The notes beneath the pieces are model-generated. The model was given only the letters and a program-made list of their open reading frames with translations. It searched no databases and had not been told where the DNA came from. Below, piece after piece: positions 45,301 to 56,209 of a stretch of DNA of 64,000 bases; within the stretch, counting starts at the first letter, position 1, and each line of letters begins with the position of its first letter. Both the position numbers and the translations under genes were made by a program. The DNA is from Alisma plantago-aquatica. Taxonomy: Eukaryota; Streptophyta; Magnoliopsida; Alismatales; Alismataceae. The stretch spans positions 263,094,001 to 263,158,000 of the forward strand of contig OY856414.1 of assembly GCA_963693085.1 (NCBI GenBank), written 5' to 3'.

Positions 45301-47699
45301 ATTTGGTTTTATTTGTATTTTGATTTTTTACTTGCACATATGAGTGACTTAGGAAGGTAAATCCAAAGTGATGTGCTCTGATGTCTACCAAAAAATGCAC
45401 AAAAAACAATCATAGTTGAAAATGGTGCAATCATTTTCCACATTGTTGAGCATTCCCTACCCTTGCTTTCTCTCCCTAATTGTTTCTAATCCTCAACAAC
45501 ACTACCTACTTTGTAAACAATATTCTTATAGAAGATTTAACACCACTATCATCTTATCACTTACCGAGCAATGATTCTTGAAGACTCAATACCACTACAG
45601 TAGACTGGACAGGATGCACCATTGATTCCACAATGATCATATGAGCATAAGGAGGGATTATAGGTACTCACAAACAAGACCAACGTGCATCAGAAAAGTA
45701 TAAAGTATTCATCCATCTATGTGGAAGATACCATACAATGCATAATATATAAAAATGTAATTATTATATTAATGGAAAATGATTTCAAATATGCATATGG
45801 TACACACTCATTATTTCAAGATACCAACATTTATAATAGTACCAAATTATAAAATGGACCAATTTTATTACTCAAGAATGCAATTGACCATGATTATATG
45901 ATCTTTTCCTACCTCGCTTGAAAATGTATGATGCCAAGTTTTATTTTGATTTTCTTATCTCATTCATGTAAAAATTATTGGAATTATTTCAATAAAGTCT
46001 TCAAAAATCATATTTTACCTTAATGGAGTAATTTCTCTCTTCAATATATTTTATAGTGATCACATTGTAGACTGACATATGTTTCTTAATTTGTCTCTTG
46101 TGAGGTGATCATTTGTAGATACACGACAAATTGCTAGACTAGACCAATGTTTCATGGTTATATCTCGAGTGGTCCCTTTTCTATTGCAAGATTTTATTGT
46201 CCTAGGATGAGTGACTTACACTCATCCAAATGGGCTCAAAGTTTATATGTGGCTTATTATTATTGTAACCATGAAAATCAATGGATTAGATTTTGCAAAA
46301 ACATGGTCTACACATGCAAACACCATTGGGGTGTACGGCATGATCTATACACTCGAGTGTATTCTAGCCTAACCCTCTCTCTCATTATATATATATATAT
46401 ATATGGGATAATTTGCTATTTCATCAAAATCACACATATAAAGAGGATTCTATATTTCTCTGAATGTAACGCATGATACTAATAGAGGAGAGTGACATGT
46501 TTTTTAATTAAAAAAATAATTTTTTAGTGTTAACTTTCTTTTTATTTTATTTCCTCTTCCCAAATATTTTTACATATGTGTGCAATGACTTCCAAATAAT
46601 GAAAGATTGATGGATATCAGGGAAGTGGTAGAAATTGTTGGCTCACTTTTTTTATACATTAAATCAAAAGTATGAAAATTGTGTGTACACTAGAAACACC
46701 ATAAACCACTAATATGTGATGAAGATTTAAGGAATAAACCATCTAGGAAAATAGTGATTATTTAATATCTCCTTACATTGCATGATAAATATGCTCTTAT
46801 TCACATAGAAAGAAGGGATTTAATGGAAACCTATATCTTATGTTGAGTACTCTTATACATCAATGGAAGTTGATTTGTTTAATTTTATTTATTAGACAAA
46901 ACTATTTTGTTTGATATCCCATAAGTAAATTGGTAAATATGTAATTCTTATTTCTATGTTTGGAAATGCATCTAGACACAACCTTGATGATTGAATGCTA
47001 CTACAAGATTTATTATAAACTCAGTAAAATTATTGTCATGAAAATCAAATACATGGTTTCACATTATAGTTCTATAAAATTGGTGTTAATGATTTTGTAA
47101 ATACCTATGTAGTTAAAAAAAATCAAAATGGTAATATTTAAAAGAAAACAAGCACTATACCATATAATTTTTGTATCAAGGATTAATGTTATATTTTATA
47201 AAGTAGTTTTAGATTCAAATCTATGCAAAACATATTTTTTATTATATAAATAATTGAGATTTTTCTTACTATGTATGCATCTAAAAAAAATATTGGGTGA
47301 TGTGTCTAGGCTATTTATATATTTGAAACTTCATACATTCTACAACTAACAGTGCAGTCAGAGTTATGAAAGAATAAATATCTTATTATCATGAACAAAA
47401 AATATGGTGTGTCACATTGCAATATTGTTCTACTTTTGTTGATCGAGTTTGTAAGTATTTTTGTAACTTAAAAACAATTAAAATTGGTAATATTTACAAT
47501 AAAATGTGCACAAATATGTTATTTTTATTCATCTTTTCAATCATCAAATATGAGTTTATATTTATTCCATTGGGTACAAAGTTTATAATAATTATGGAAA
47601 CATGTATTTCTTGTCTTCACATATAAAAAATGCATTGGTGGCTTGGTGGTGTGGTCATAGTGGTACCTAAAACTCAAAACTACCTCCAACTAAAAGAAT
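42317..47699. other. AT-rich intergenic region without recognised gene
   Basis: 5.4 kb with no protein family, RNA gene or terminal repeat that I can recognise. The longest open stretches (for example 46147-46476, 109 codons) show no domain or plausible composition and are probably chance. A (TA)n run lies at 46386-46404. Possible remains of older elements cannot be excluded. Confidence 0.6.
46386..46404. repeat. (TA)n microsatellite
   Basis: Uninterrupted alternating TA of 19 bases. Confidence 0.9.
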
Positions 47700-47715
47700 A
47701 TGAAACTATAAGAAG
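47700..47715. repeat. LINE target site duplication, left copy
   Basis: ATGAAACTATAAGAAG; the identical 16 bases follow the LINE poly-A at 51925-51940. Confidence 0.93.
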
Positions 47716-47745
47716 TCGGCCAGCACTGGACTCAGAGGGCAATCT

Positions 47746-48514
47746 CCATCATCACTTGTGGTGTTGGTACGCCGAAAATCATTGATTTCCTATACAGGGG
47801 CAAGTATGTTGGGGGGGTTCACACTTGTCTCGAGGTCAAGGCTGACAAAAAGTTACCACATGTAGTTATGGTGGACATGCCTGAAGGTGAACCGCTAGAG
47901 ATCAAAATCATTTATGACACTCTCCCTGACAGGTGTGAGTACTGTGGAGTGTTTGGGCATCTACAGGGACACTGTCCTGGTGAGCATCAGACTCACAAGG
48001 AACCACCAATCCTCAGGGGTAGGGAACCCAGCCCAATCTGAACAGGAGGAGGAATTTTGGTCAGAGCAAGATTCATCCTCCCTCAATGGTGGTGGCGACG
48101 CCAATCGCCTCTGCTGGGGCTGGTGACAATTCTACTATTGGGGGGAGTGGTGACAAAGATTCAGCATCCTTAGCTACTGCTGAATTGGAGAAGATTGCAG
48201 ATACAGAGCCTGTGAGCACTACAAGTACAACGGCTAATAGTGGAGACAAGGTGCATGTTGATATTCCCCAGTCAGAGAGAGGGGCAACAGAGGTAGGAGG
48301 CTTTTCTCTGGTGATGAACAATCACAAAGGGAGGAAAAGTGCAAGGAAGGAAAGTGAGAAGGAACAGGAAACGATTGAGTACTGTTCCAACTCTTTTGCT
48401 ATCCTAGATAGTGAGACATTCGATGGCTGCATAGTGAATGTACCATCTTCTTCATCTCGACAAACAAGAAGAGGAGGGGCTTCCCCCGGAAGGGGTGGCC
48501 AAAAGAAAGGTTAA
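47746..48514 (+). pseudogene. LINE ORF1 relic (nucleic-acid-binding protein)
   Basis: The first part reads GVGTPKIIDFLYRGKYVGGV and leads to a CCHC knuckle CEYCGVFGHLQGHC (about 47938-47979), the layout of plant LINE ORF1 proteins with a DUF4283-like domain and zf-CCHC_4. A stop follows at about 48040. The rest continues in another frame from 48086 as a Ser/Thr/Gly-rich tail with FSLVMNNHKGRKSARKE and NSFAILD, motifs typically found just before ORF2. The N-terminal part is missing because the LINE is truncated. The protein would bind element RNA in ribonucleoprotein particles. Confidence 0.78.
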
Positions 48515-48516
48515 TT

Positions 48517-49195
48517 ATGTGTATACTCGTATGGAATGTGCGAGGTGCTTCTCGTCCAGAGAAGAAAAGGAGGTTGAAGGAAGTTATAAGGGAGGCCAAT
48601 GCAAATTTGGTTGTGTCTGGAAACTAAAATCAGAAGGAATGTTGTTGATAGGATGAGTGGTTTATTCCCTGCCGGTTGGGCACATGAGTCTAATATTGAT
48701 CATATCGAGGGGGGTCACATTGCTATATGCTAGAACCCCCAAGTCTGGGATGTTCAAGTAATCTTTACTATGGACCATATGGTCACAGCAAGATGCATCA
48801 ACCAAGGAGTTATACACATTGTCGTATCTGTTGTGTATGGACATAACTCAGAAACTTACAGAAGAAGGTTATGGGAGGTGATTGTTGTGGCTAATCAGAA
48901 AGATTTACTGCAGATGTTCACTGCTAATTTCAACCACATTAGGAAAGCCAGTGAGAAAAAGGGGGTCCTTCCCATTCCAAACTCGTGCATTGAGTTGTTC
49001 AATAACGTTATTGATGCTGCTAATCTCATGGAGTTGAATATGAATGGTGGGATTGTTAATTGGCAAAATAAAAGAGAAGTTCGAAGACACATTGTGAGTC
49101 AACTTGACCGTGTTGTGGTGAATGAGGCTTGGTTGAATGTGTTTCCCTTGTCTGTGGTGAAGCTGTGAGGTCATATCAACAGTGACCATGCTTGG
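48517..49195 (+). pseudogene. LINE ORF2 endonuclease domain
   Basis: Starts at ATG 48517, immediately after the ORF1 tail, with ILVWNVRGASRPEKKRRL, the N-terminal signature of the AP-endonuclease-like domain, followed by NLVV...ETKI. A frameshift near 48611 and stops at 48731 (TAG, one change from Trp) and 49166 (TGA) break it. Later parts include IVVSVVYGH (about 48826) and a closing SQLDRVVVNEAWL (about 49096), then SDHAWLV. The catalytic region (GDFN-type motif) reads TANFNHI (about 48922), so an Asp is altered. The domain nicks target DNA to start insertion. Confidence 0.82.
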
Positions 49196-51430
49196 TTGGT
49201 TGTTCCACTGACTAGGCAGGTGGAGAAGGGGAAACCTTTCAGGTTCTTCAACGATTGGTTGGAGTGGCCTAGATGTAAGGAGATCATTCTTGAGGCATGG
49301 AGAGAACGTGTGAGTGGAAATCCTATTTTCATTTTGATGGAGAAATTAAAGTATACAAAGCTTGCGTTGAAGAAGTGGACCCTAGAGATTGCTAACTTAG
49401 ACTCTTTGGTCAAGAATTCCAGAGCAACTCACGTTGCTGCTACTACTGATTTAAGACTGAATCCTCTTTCAGTGGAGCATATGGAGAACGAGACTACTAC
49501 TTTTGAGAAGCTGGCCCAGTTGGAGAAGGATGAAGAGCTTAGACTCTGGAAGAGGAGTAGATTGAACTGGATAGGTGAAGGGGATAGGAATACTAGAATT
49601 TATCATGCTGCTATTAAAAAGAATGTGATGCACGATGCTATTCATACTCTTCTAAAAGTGGATGGAACTAAAGTGAATTCTCTTGAGGAGGTTTTAAAGG
49701 AAGTTATTCTTTTCTTCAACAGTCTCTACAATAAAGATAATTGTGAGATACAACCGTGTACTCTCCCCTCTCATAGGGTCACAGGTGAGATGAATGCTAT
49801 GCTTTGTGGCTTGGTAACTGAGGAGGAGGTTAGGATGGATGTGTTTGACATTGAGGCATCCAAAGCCCTAGGTCTAGATGGTTTTAATGCCCATTTTTTC
49901 CAGCATATGTGGCATGAGATAAAGGAGGATATATGTAGAGTTGTTAGATGGTTCCTTGTAGGTGGAAAGATGGTAAGGAAGGCCAACCATGATTTATTGA
50001 GGCTTATATCTAAGAAGAGCATCGTGGGGTCCATGACTGATCTAAGGTTGATTGCTTGTTGCTCTTTGGTCTATAACATTATAGCCAAACTTCTTGCTAC
50101 TAGATTGAAGAAGGTCTTTCCAAAGATTATATCGTCTTCTCAAGCTACTTTCATTGAAGGTAGATCGATTTCTAATTACACCACTCTTGCCTCAGAATTT
50201 ATGTAGGAATTCAAGGTTAAGAGAGGGGCCAGGAAAGTCTGTGTTAAGATCAATTTGACTAAGGCTTATGATAATGTATGTTGGGAAGCCTTATGGAACG
50301 TCATGGAAGCTCTGGGTTTCTCCAATAGATGGATTTACATCATGAAGAAATGTGTTTGCACCACATCCTTTTTTGTCTTGGTGAATGGTGTGTTGCATGG
50401 CTTGTTCACTACTTCCAATGGTTTGTGGCAGGGAGATGCACTCCCCCCACTTCTCTTCACCATGGTCATGGAGTTTCTTTCTTCCACGGTGGAGGAGGCC
50501 ATGGAGGAAAAGAGAACGGATACTTTTAGTCAAGGTGGATGTAAAGTCCTGCCACATATTATATTTGTCGATGACGTCCTATTCTTTATGTCGGGTAACT
50601 TGAAAACTATGAAAGGCCTTAGCAGAGTGATGAAAGCTTTTGGTGATTGCACAGGGCTATATCTCAGTATTATCAAATCGAGGGTCTTCTTTTCAAGATC
50701 CTGCGATACCAGGTGTGGGAGACTCAAAGATGCTTTGGGAATGGTTGAGGGGAAGCTACCTACGATGTACCTAGGTATTTCCTTGAGTGGTGGAAGGGCA
50801 AGAGGAAGAGATTTCAATGTGTGTGTGGACTCCTTGAGGAATAAGGTGTCTAGATGGACAGGCATTAATATGTCCATGGTAGGTAGACTCGTTCTCATTC
50901 GATCCGTCCTGGATGGTACAATGAGGTATTGGTGTATGCAAGCGACTCTACCTACTTTCATCCTGGAGAAGATGTGCAACATTACTAATTCTTTCTTGTG
51001 GGGAGGCAACAACCATGCAATCACGTATGGGACTATCTCGAGATCTTTCAATGGTGGTGGGCTAAACATCCAGGACCCTGCTGATATTGTGGCATTGAGT
51101 ATTGCCAAGAGAGTCGATCAATTTCTTAGGAAACCTGACTCTACTTGGACTCACTGGTTTAGGAACAGATATGGTGGGGAGCTGTCGATGGAAGGAAAGA
51201 GAAAGGTATCGAGAACTTGGGGTGCCATGTGCAAGATCTGGCCTGAAGTTGCTGAAGCTTATGAGGTTTGGAATGGTCTTTTGCAGCTGAAGCATGATCA
51301 CGTCAAACCTTGGGCGAGTTTCTGTTGCCTACCCCAGGTTCCCTATTCTCCTATCATTTGGGGTAAAAATCCATGTTCCCAAGTGGAGTTGCACTTCTTA
51401 CAGAGCAATTATGGGAAGATTTCCCACTAA
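49196..51430 (+). pseudogene. LINE ORF2 reverse transcriptase
   Basis: One frame with a single stop (TAG at 50204). Motifs: LRLWKRSRLNWIGEGDRNTRIYH (about 49535-49600), ASKALGLDGFNAHFFQ (the usual SKAPGPDGF motif changed at two sites), SMTDLRLIACCSLVYNIIAKLLATRL (usually P rather than T), the LTKAYDNVCW domain (about 50256), LWQGDALPPLLF (about 50426), and the catalytic box FVDD at 50564-50575. The thumb region ends near WTGINMSMVGRLVLIRSVL. It copies LINE RNA at the nicked target. Confidence 0.93.
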
Positions 51431-51775
51431 AGATTGGTTGATTAAGTGGGGCATCAGTGTGAGAGCTATTGTGTTTTATGTAAAAGCAATCCTGAAACCC
51501 ATGAACGCCTGCTATTTAGATGCCCATATTCCAGATACATCCTATCTAGAATTTGGTTGAAGCTCGGCTGGGGTGGCAACCCCCCACAGGTGCTGGATGG
51601 GGCCATATATAGTATTTTGGAGATGTTGGACAACAGCAGTTTGCATAGCCTTGCTGGTATATGCTTATCAGCTGCCTGTCATTTTGTGTGGAAAGAACAT
51701 AATGACAGAATCCATGGCAACGTGGAGTCTGATAATCTTGTTTTGTTTGATAGAATCGTGTGCCAACTTGGCTAG
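51330..51775 (+). pseudogene. LINE ORF2 C-terminal zinc-binding (zf-RVT) domain
   Basis: HVPKWSCTSYRAIMGRFPTKDWLIKWG is read in one frame (about 51389-51460) and then CVLCKSNPETHERLLFRCPYSR in another (about 51467-51530). Two frameshifts, near 51365 and 51455, therefore compensate, and the overall ORF2 frame is regained. The Cys-x2-Cys ... His ... Cys pattern is the zf-RVT module found after the reverse transcriptase in plant LINEs. It ends at TAG 51773, about 150 bp before the poly-A. Confidence 0.82.
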
Positions 51776-51924
51776 GCTGTTAGAACCAGACCAAAGTTGA
51801 TGAACGGGATCAGTCCTCTGATCCTTAAATAGTGGGGTTTTTGTAGTTAGTCCCCCAATGTATAGTATACAAGGTTCTCCTCTATACTCCCTTTTTATAG
51901 TAATATTTTACCTGCTCCAAAAAA

Positions 51925-51940
51925 ATGAAACTATAAGAAG
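51925..51940. repeat. LINE target site duplication, right copy
   Basis: Identical to 47700-47715; it follows the terminal A-run. Confidence 0.93.
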
Positions 51941-52640
51941 GGATTGATGTATATATAAATAAATGTCTAGATTTGCATTTTCATATAATTTCTTTTTTTT
52001 AATTTAATAATTATAAACCATAAATTTTGGATAAACAAATAGTTCATCTACATATCAATGTACATATCATTGATTTAAACACCACTACATTTCATTCTAG
52101 ATGAGATGCCTTATTAAAATTTGAATTATAGAAATTAGTCGTAATATCAAAATTAAATCTTATTAGAATATGTCAATTCAAGTTGGTACGATATTGTGAT
52201 TTGGGAAACTCTAATTGATAGTGTTTGGGTGAGTTTGAACTATTTATGATTGGAATGACACAATATTTCAAAAATAAAAAGTTGACCCATTATTTCATAT
52301 TTTATTGAAATACTAAATGTTACAAAAACCTATAGAGGTGATACCTCTTCTACAAGAATACATGGGAATCCACTAAAATAAAAAAATTTATAAACAGAAG
52401 TACTGAATAATTAATTTTTTTTTGATGAAGTCATATATATTTTCTGATTCCATTAATAAACATGCTTATACAGCAAATGCACAACTACTACATGTTAAGA
52501 TGAGGGGACAGTTACCCTCCCTAGACTACCATATGTCTAAGCATCCAAATTATTAGTACTAAATGCAATAAAAATGGTGAAAATTACTCATCTTCTCTCA
52601 TGTAAGTAATAAATGTATATATAGAAAAGAAATGTTAATG
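51941..52640. other. AT-rich spacer
   Basis: I see no gene or element end in this 700 bp. Isolated short A and T runs only. Confidence 0.5.
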
Positions 52641-52642
52641 AT

Positions 52643-52850
52643 GGTGTAGCCTGGATGGTAAAGGTTGGGATCCTAACTGGAAGGACTAAGGTTTGAAATC
52701 TAGGTTGTACACCTTAGAAATGAATACCCGATCACACAGGCTGGTCCATCGTGTGGTTTAAATGTCACCTAGTATGCGAGTAGTCGGGGGGAGACTTACA
52801 CTTCTACGATGGGGTCACCAAATTTACTCTTCTGCGAGGTGGTACGAAGT
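52643..52850 (+). mobile_element. tRNA-derived SINE-like unit
   Basis: Begins 'tggtgtagcctggatggtaa', a match to an internal RNA polymerase III A-box, and about 40 bp later has 'ggtttgaaatct', a B-box-like GGTTCGAATC with one or two changes. The body continues with 'gggggagacttacacttc', as seen in plant Au-type SINEs. I could not find the 3' end or target duplications with confidence, so the right border is approximate. Confidence 0.5.
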
Positions 52851-53696
52851 GACTCGACTGATAGGAGAGGACTTCCGAAATTGATCCCCAACTTCCTGCC
52901 AATCTCTTATGATAGGATCTTGCTGCAGAATGCTTTCGATAGCCTGGAGTAGGCCTCCAACTAGGGCATTAACACACCAACAAATACAAGAGTAGGGAAA
53001 GAAAGGGCCCAAAGGGATAATCCCTGTCAATCTTTCTCATCTTTCCAGCATGTCTTTCTCCTTTGCCCACGTGGCGGTGTAAAAGAATCCCTTAACAATT
53101 ACCTATTTTGGGGCTTTCGTTTCATCAATAAAACTAAAGAGGAATTGTTATCACTTTGTTGTAGTGTGTTAATACACTTCTTCTTCCAAAAATTTTACCT
53201 CTATACGAAATGGATGTCAAGAAAAGAACAATGCTAATCATTTCTTCTCAACTATGATTTTTTGTTAGTCATATAAAGGAATTCAATAAAATGATTTAAT
53301 GTGGACAACCAACTATATTTGTAAATAGTCTATTTGTATAACCAAGAAGACGTACTATGAATAGGAATTTGTTGAATCATCATCTTGAAAAGGTTTCTGA
53401 CTAAATTGATATCAAGAAAAAAAAATTAAACATACATCCATAAGAACATTTGCAAGAAACACAAGTTTCAACCAAAAAACATGGTCAAATTAAGAAAAAA
53501 ATAAGTGACATCGAAGAGAAGAGAAGTATGGCCCCTAATTGACTAAATAGAATTAAATGTAATAGTAGAAATACTTGTTAAAAGCACAAATAACATAAGG
53601 TACATATCATCTTTATATAATATTTATTCATAAATTTATGATCACTTTTATGTCTTTCACTCAAAATTTCACTAATATATCCAACAATTATGCATA
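52851..53696. other. Spacer without recognised feature
   Basis: AT-rich with no coding signature. A 68-codon minus-strand frame (52824-53030) shows no family resemblance. Confidence 0.45.
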
Positions 53697-53704
53697 GCGG
53701 TCAC
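53697..53704. repeat. hAT target site duplication, left copy (GCGGTCAC)
   Basis: Eight bases repeated exactly at 55194-55201; 8 bp is the hallmark length of hAT transposition. Confidence 0.92.
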
Positions 53705-55193
53705 TAGAGCTGGCAAAAGCTGACCAGACCCGAGAAACCCAACCCGTCCTATCTACAACCCGACCCGATTAAACCCGAAGAAAATATAAAACCAAACTCA
53801 ACCCGACCGGGCACGATGTTTATCTGGAACTCAATATGACCCAGAATTGTCAGACCCAAACTTGACCCGACCCGACCCGACCCGATGAAATCGCGTGACC
53901 CGAATCAACCTGAAAAAATCACAACCGACTTGACCTGACTCGATATCAACCTAACCTGGCATTGACCCAACCCAACGTCAACCCACCTAACACCGACACA
54001 ACCAAATGTCAACAAGATCCAACACCAACCTGACCCTATATCAACCCGACTTGACATCAAACCGACCCTACACCAACCAACACAATGTCAACCCGACCCA
54101 AAATCAATCCAAAAAAACACTAATCTGACCCATTGTCAACCTGACTGAGTACTAGTGAGTAGCAACTAGTGAGAAGTTGAGAAGTCAAGTTTTAGTTTTA
54201 CAATAGATTTTTTTATGGCTTTATCAGTATATTATTTATAAGAAATATTTTGCTTGATAATTTGATTGTAAGGAAAAAGAAGGGAGAATATATGAGATAA
54301 TGGATAGTAAAAGAAAAAAATAACAAGTAAAAAAAAATTCTTTATTTTTTAATTAATGCAGCATATTAGTTATTACTCATTATCACAACTCACAACGTGA
54401 CCTGAATGAGGTCCAACTCAAAACAACTTGAATACACAAATATACAACCCAAGCAACCCCAACATGATAACTACCCAATTCAAAATGACTAGATTCAAAC
54501 TCGAGTTAGCCCCAGGAAATAAAGTAAATTGAAATGACCTGAAGTGATTTGACGTGAACCCAAACTAACCCAATAAATAAATCTGAACAAACATGTACCA
54601 AAATTGACCCGATTCGAACACGAGTTGACCCAAAAAAACAAAATGAACAAAAGAGACCAAACGGATACTAACCCAACTCAACACGAAAGGATAAAATAAC
54701 CTCAATTATCTTCGACCCATAATGACTATGGCCAAACATGAACTGACCCATATGATTGCCAACTCTCTAACCTAAATAGACTGAGAACCAACCCAAAAGA
54801 ACTAGACCTGAACAAAAAACACAACCCAAGAAGACTCGATCGGATTACTACCCAACCTGAAAATGACTCGACCCAAAACTAAAGTAGACTGAGGAAATAA
54901 TTCAAAATTGACCCGACCCAATATTAAGACGACACAAAATGAATTGACTTGAACCCGATCAGACCCGACCCAACAAAGTAACCTGAAAAAGTCTATACCT
55001 AAACTGACCCGGCCCAAACCCGAGTTGACCTGAAATTACAAAATGACCCAAAGGGACCCAACCCGATACTAACCCGACCCAAACCCGACCGACCCGAAAG
55101 AATAAAATAACCCAAATTATCTCTGACCCGTAATGATCCTACCTAAAATGACCCGACCCGAACCTGACCCAACCCGCCCGATTGCCAGCTCTA
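53705..55193. mobile_element. Non-autonomous hAT element with CCCGA-rich arrays (1489 bp)
   Basis: Terminal inverted repeats TAGAGCTGGCAA (53705-53716) and TTGCCAGCTCTA (55182-55193) lie between 8-bp duplications; TAGxGCTGGCAA ends are typical of plant hAT elements. No transposase is encoded. Most of the element consists of degenerate ACCCGACC-type units on the plus strand (about 53720-54150 and 54400-55180) around a short AT-rich core. Units vary mainly as CCCGA, CCTGA and CCCAA, the pattern of CpG loss. Both arrays have the same strand bias, so they are not part of the inverted repeat. Confidence 0.92.
53864..53885 (-). other. G-quadruplex-type motif inside the hAT array
   Basis: Four C3 tracts separated by GA on the plus strand give GGGTCGGGTCGGGTCGGG on the minus strand, a textbook four-tract G-quadruplex pattern with two-base loops. 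Confidence 0.7.
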
Positions 55194-55201
55194 GCGGTCA
55201 C
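55194..55201. repeat. hAT target site duplication, right copy (GCGGTCAC)
   Basis: Identical to 53697-53704, directly after the terminal inverted repeat. Confidence 0.92.
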
Positions 55202-55224
55202 GTGCAAAGAACATGCATTTACTA

Positions 55225-55743
55225 GTATCTATCAATGTGTGATTCCTTCTTTCTGATAAACCATTATGTTGAGGTGTTCCAAGTGGAGTTCATAGTGATA
55301 TAATACCACAGTCTCTCAAAATGTCCTCAAACTCTTGGCTTAAGTATTATCCACCTCGATCAGAACAGATGTCTTAATCTTTTGCCAAGTTGGTTATGTA
55401 CTTATTCATGAAATCCTTGAACTTTTCAAGGGTTTCTGATATATGTTTCATAAGGTAAACATAACCATACCTACTTAAGTCATCCATAAAGGTAATGAAG
55501 TATTGGTAACCACCTCCATAATTTATTCTAAAAGGACAAAATACATCAGTATGCATGAGTCCTAATACATCACTAGCCCTCTCATTGTTTCCAGTGAAGG
55601 GAGTTTTTGTCATCTTGTCCAACAAACAAGACTCATATGTCTCTATTGATTTGAAATCAAAAGAGTCTAGATAGCCATCTTTATGGTGTTTAGATATGTG
55701 ATTCTCATTTATGTGACCTACATGACAATGCCAAAGATATGTT
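55225..55743 (-). pseudogene. Copia remnant: GAG-pre-integrase end and integrase N-terminal half (minus strand)
   Basis: Reading the minus strand: YLWHCHVGHINENHISK and CLLDKMTKTPFTG (zinc-binding HHCC part, about 55720-55610), then HTDVFCPFRINYGGGYQYFITFMDDLSRYGYVYLM (first catalytic Asp region). After a frameshift near 55380 it gives SDRGG and SQEFEDILRDCGI (second Asp) and GTPQHNGLSERRN (third, Glu). It then stops matching at about 55225, 24 bp before the hAT duplication. It belongs to the copia protein order gag-protease-integrase and lacks reverse transcriptase. Once an integrase for element cDNA. Confidence 0.87.
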
Positions 55744-56135
55744 TTATTTGAGATATTGAGTTTTAATCTTTTGGTATTTTACATTAAAAAAATCTCTCTT
55801 TAGATCTAGAAAATAAAGACCATAAGACATTGGGGAACTTCCATAAAAGAACTCATCTTTCAAAATAGAATATTGACCATATTTAATATGAAATTCATAT
55901 CCATCCTTATCCATACAAGATATAGAAATGATGTTTCTATTTATGGAAGGTACATAATAGTAGTTCATTAAGTATATTACAAGCCATATGGGAAGAGATA
56001 AATTATAGGCTCCAATAGAAGTGGCATCAACTCTTATCCATTTGTGACTCACAGTTCAACCTTGCCCTTTCTCAAAGGCTTACTTCTTTTCAGATCATGA
56101 ATATTCGAACATAAGTGAGATCCCATCCAGTATCT
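55744..56135 (-). pseudogene. Copia remnant: protease region (minus strand)
   Basis: Includes a segment equivalent to WILDGISLMFEYS (about 56130-56095), which replaces the usual W-x-L-D-T/S-G protease motif and so lacks the canonical catalytic DTG/DSG. A stretch with TSIGAYNLSLPIWLV and NYYYVPSINRNIISISCMDKDG (about 56025-55910) and FYGSSPMSYGLYFLDL follows, matching the region between protease and integrase. One stop lies near 56055. Confidence 0.75.
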
Positions 56136-56209
56136 AGTGCCCATGATGACGAAGTAGACAAATTTATCTCAATAATGTATATACCTGAAGTAAAGATCTA
56201 TATCCCCAT

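Larger units (their letters stand above)
47716..51924 (+). mobile_element. L1-type LINE, 5'-truncated (4.2 kb)
   Basis: A non-LTR retrotransposon bounded by perfect 16-bp duplications with a short A-run at its 3' end. It begins inside ORF1, so the 5' end was lost at insertion, as is usual for target-primed reverse transcription. ORF1 relic, endonuclease, reverse transcriptase and a C-terminal zinc domain follow in the normal plant L1 order. Confidence 0.94.

Noticed and set aside
46147..46476. 109-codon plus-strand ORF in the AT-rich spacer
   Set aside because: No domain, aromatic-rich composition, runs into a TA microsatellite, and no promoter or splice context is visible.
50530..51108. 192-codon minus-strand ORF
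   Set aside because: Antisense to the conserved LINE reverse transcriptase; the plus strand carries recognised motifs including FVDD.
54802..55017. 71-codon minus-strand ORF in the hAT element, considered as transposase
   Set aside because: It translates the repetitive array and has no hAT dimerisation or catalytic motif.
53705..55193. CCCGA repeats considered as CRISPR-like or satellite array
   Set aside because: Units are short, degenerate and without spacers, and the whole block is framed by hAT inverted repeats and 8-bp duplications.
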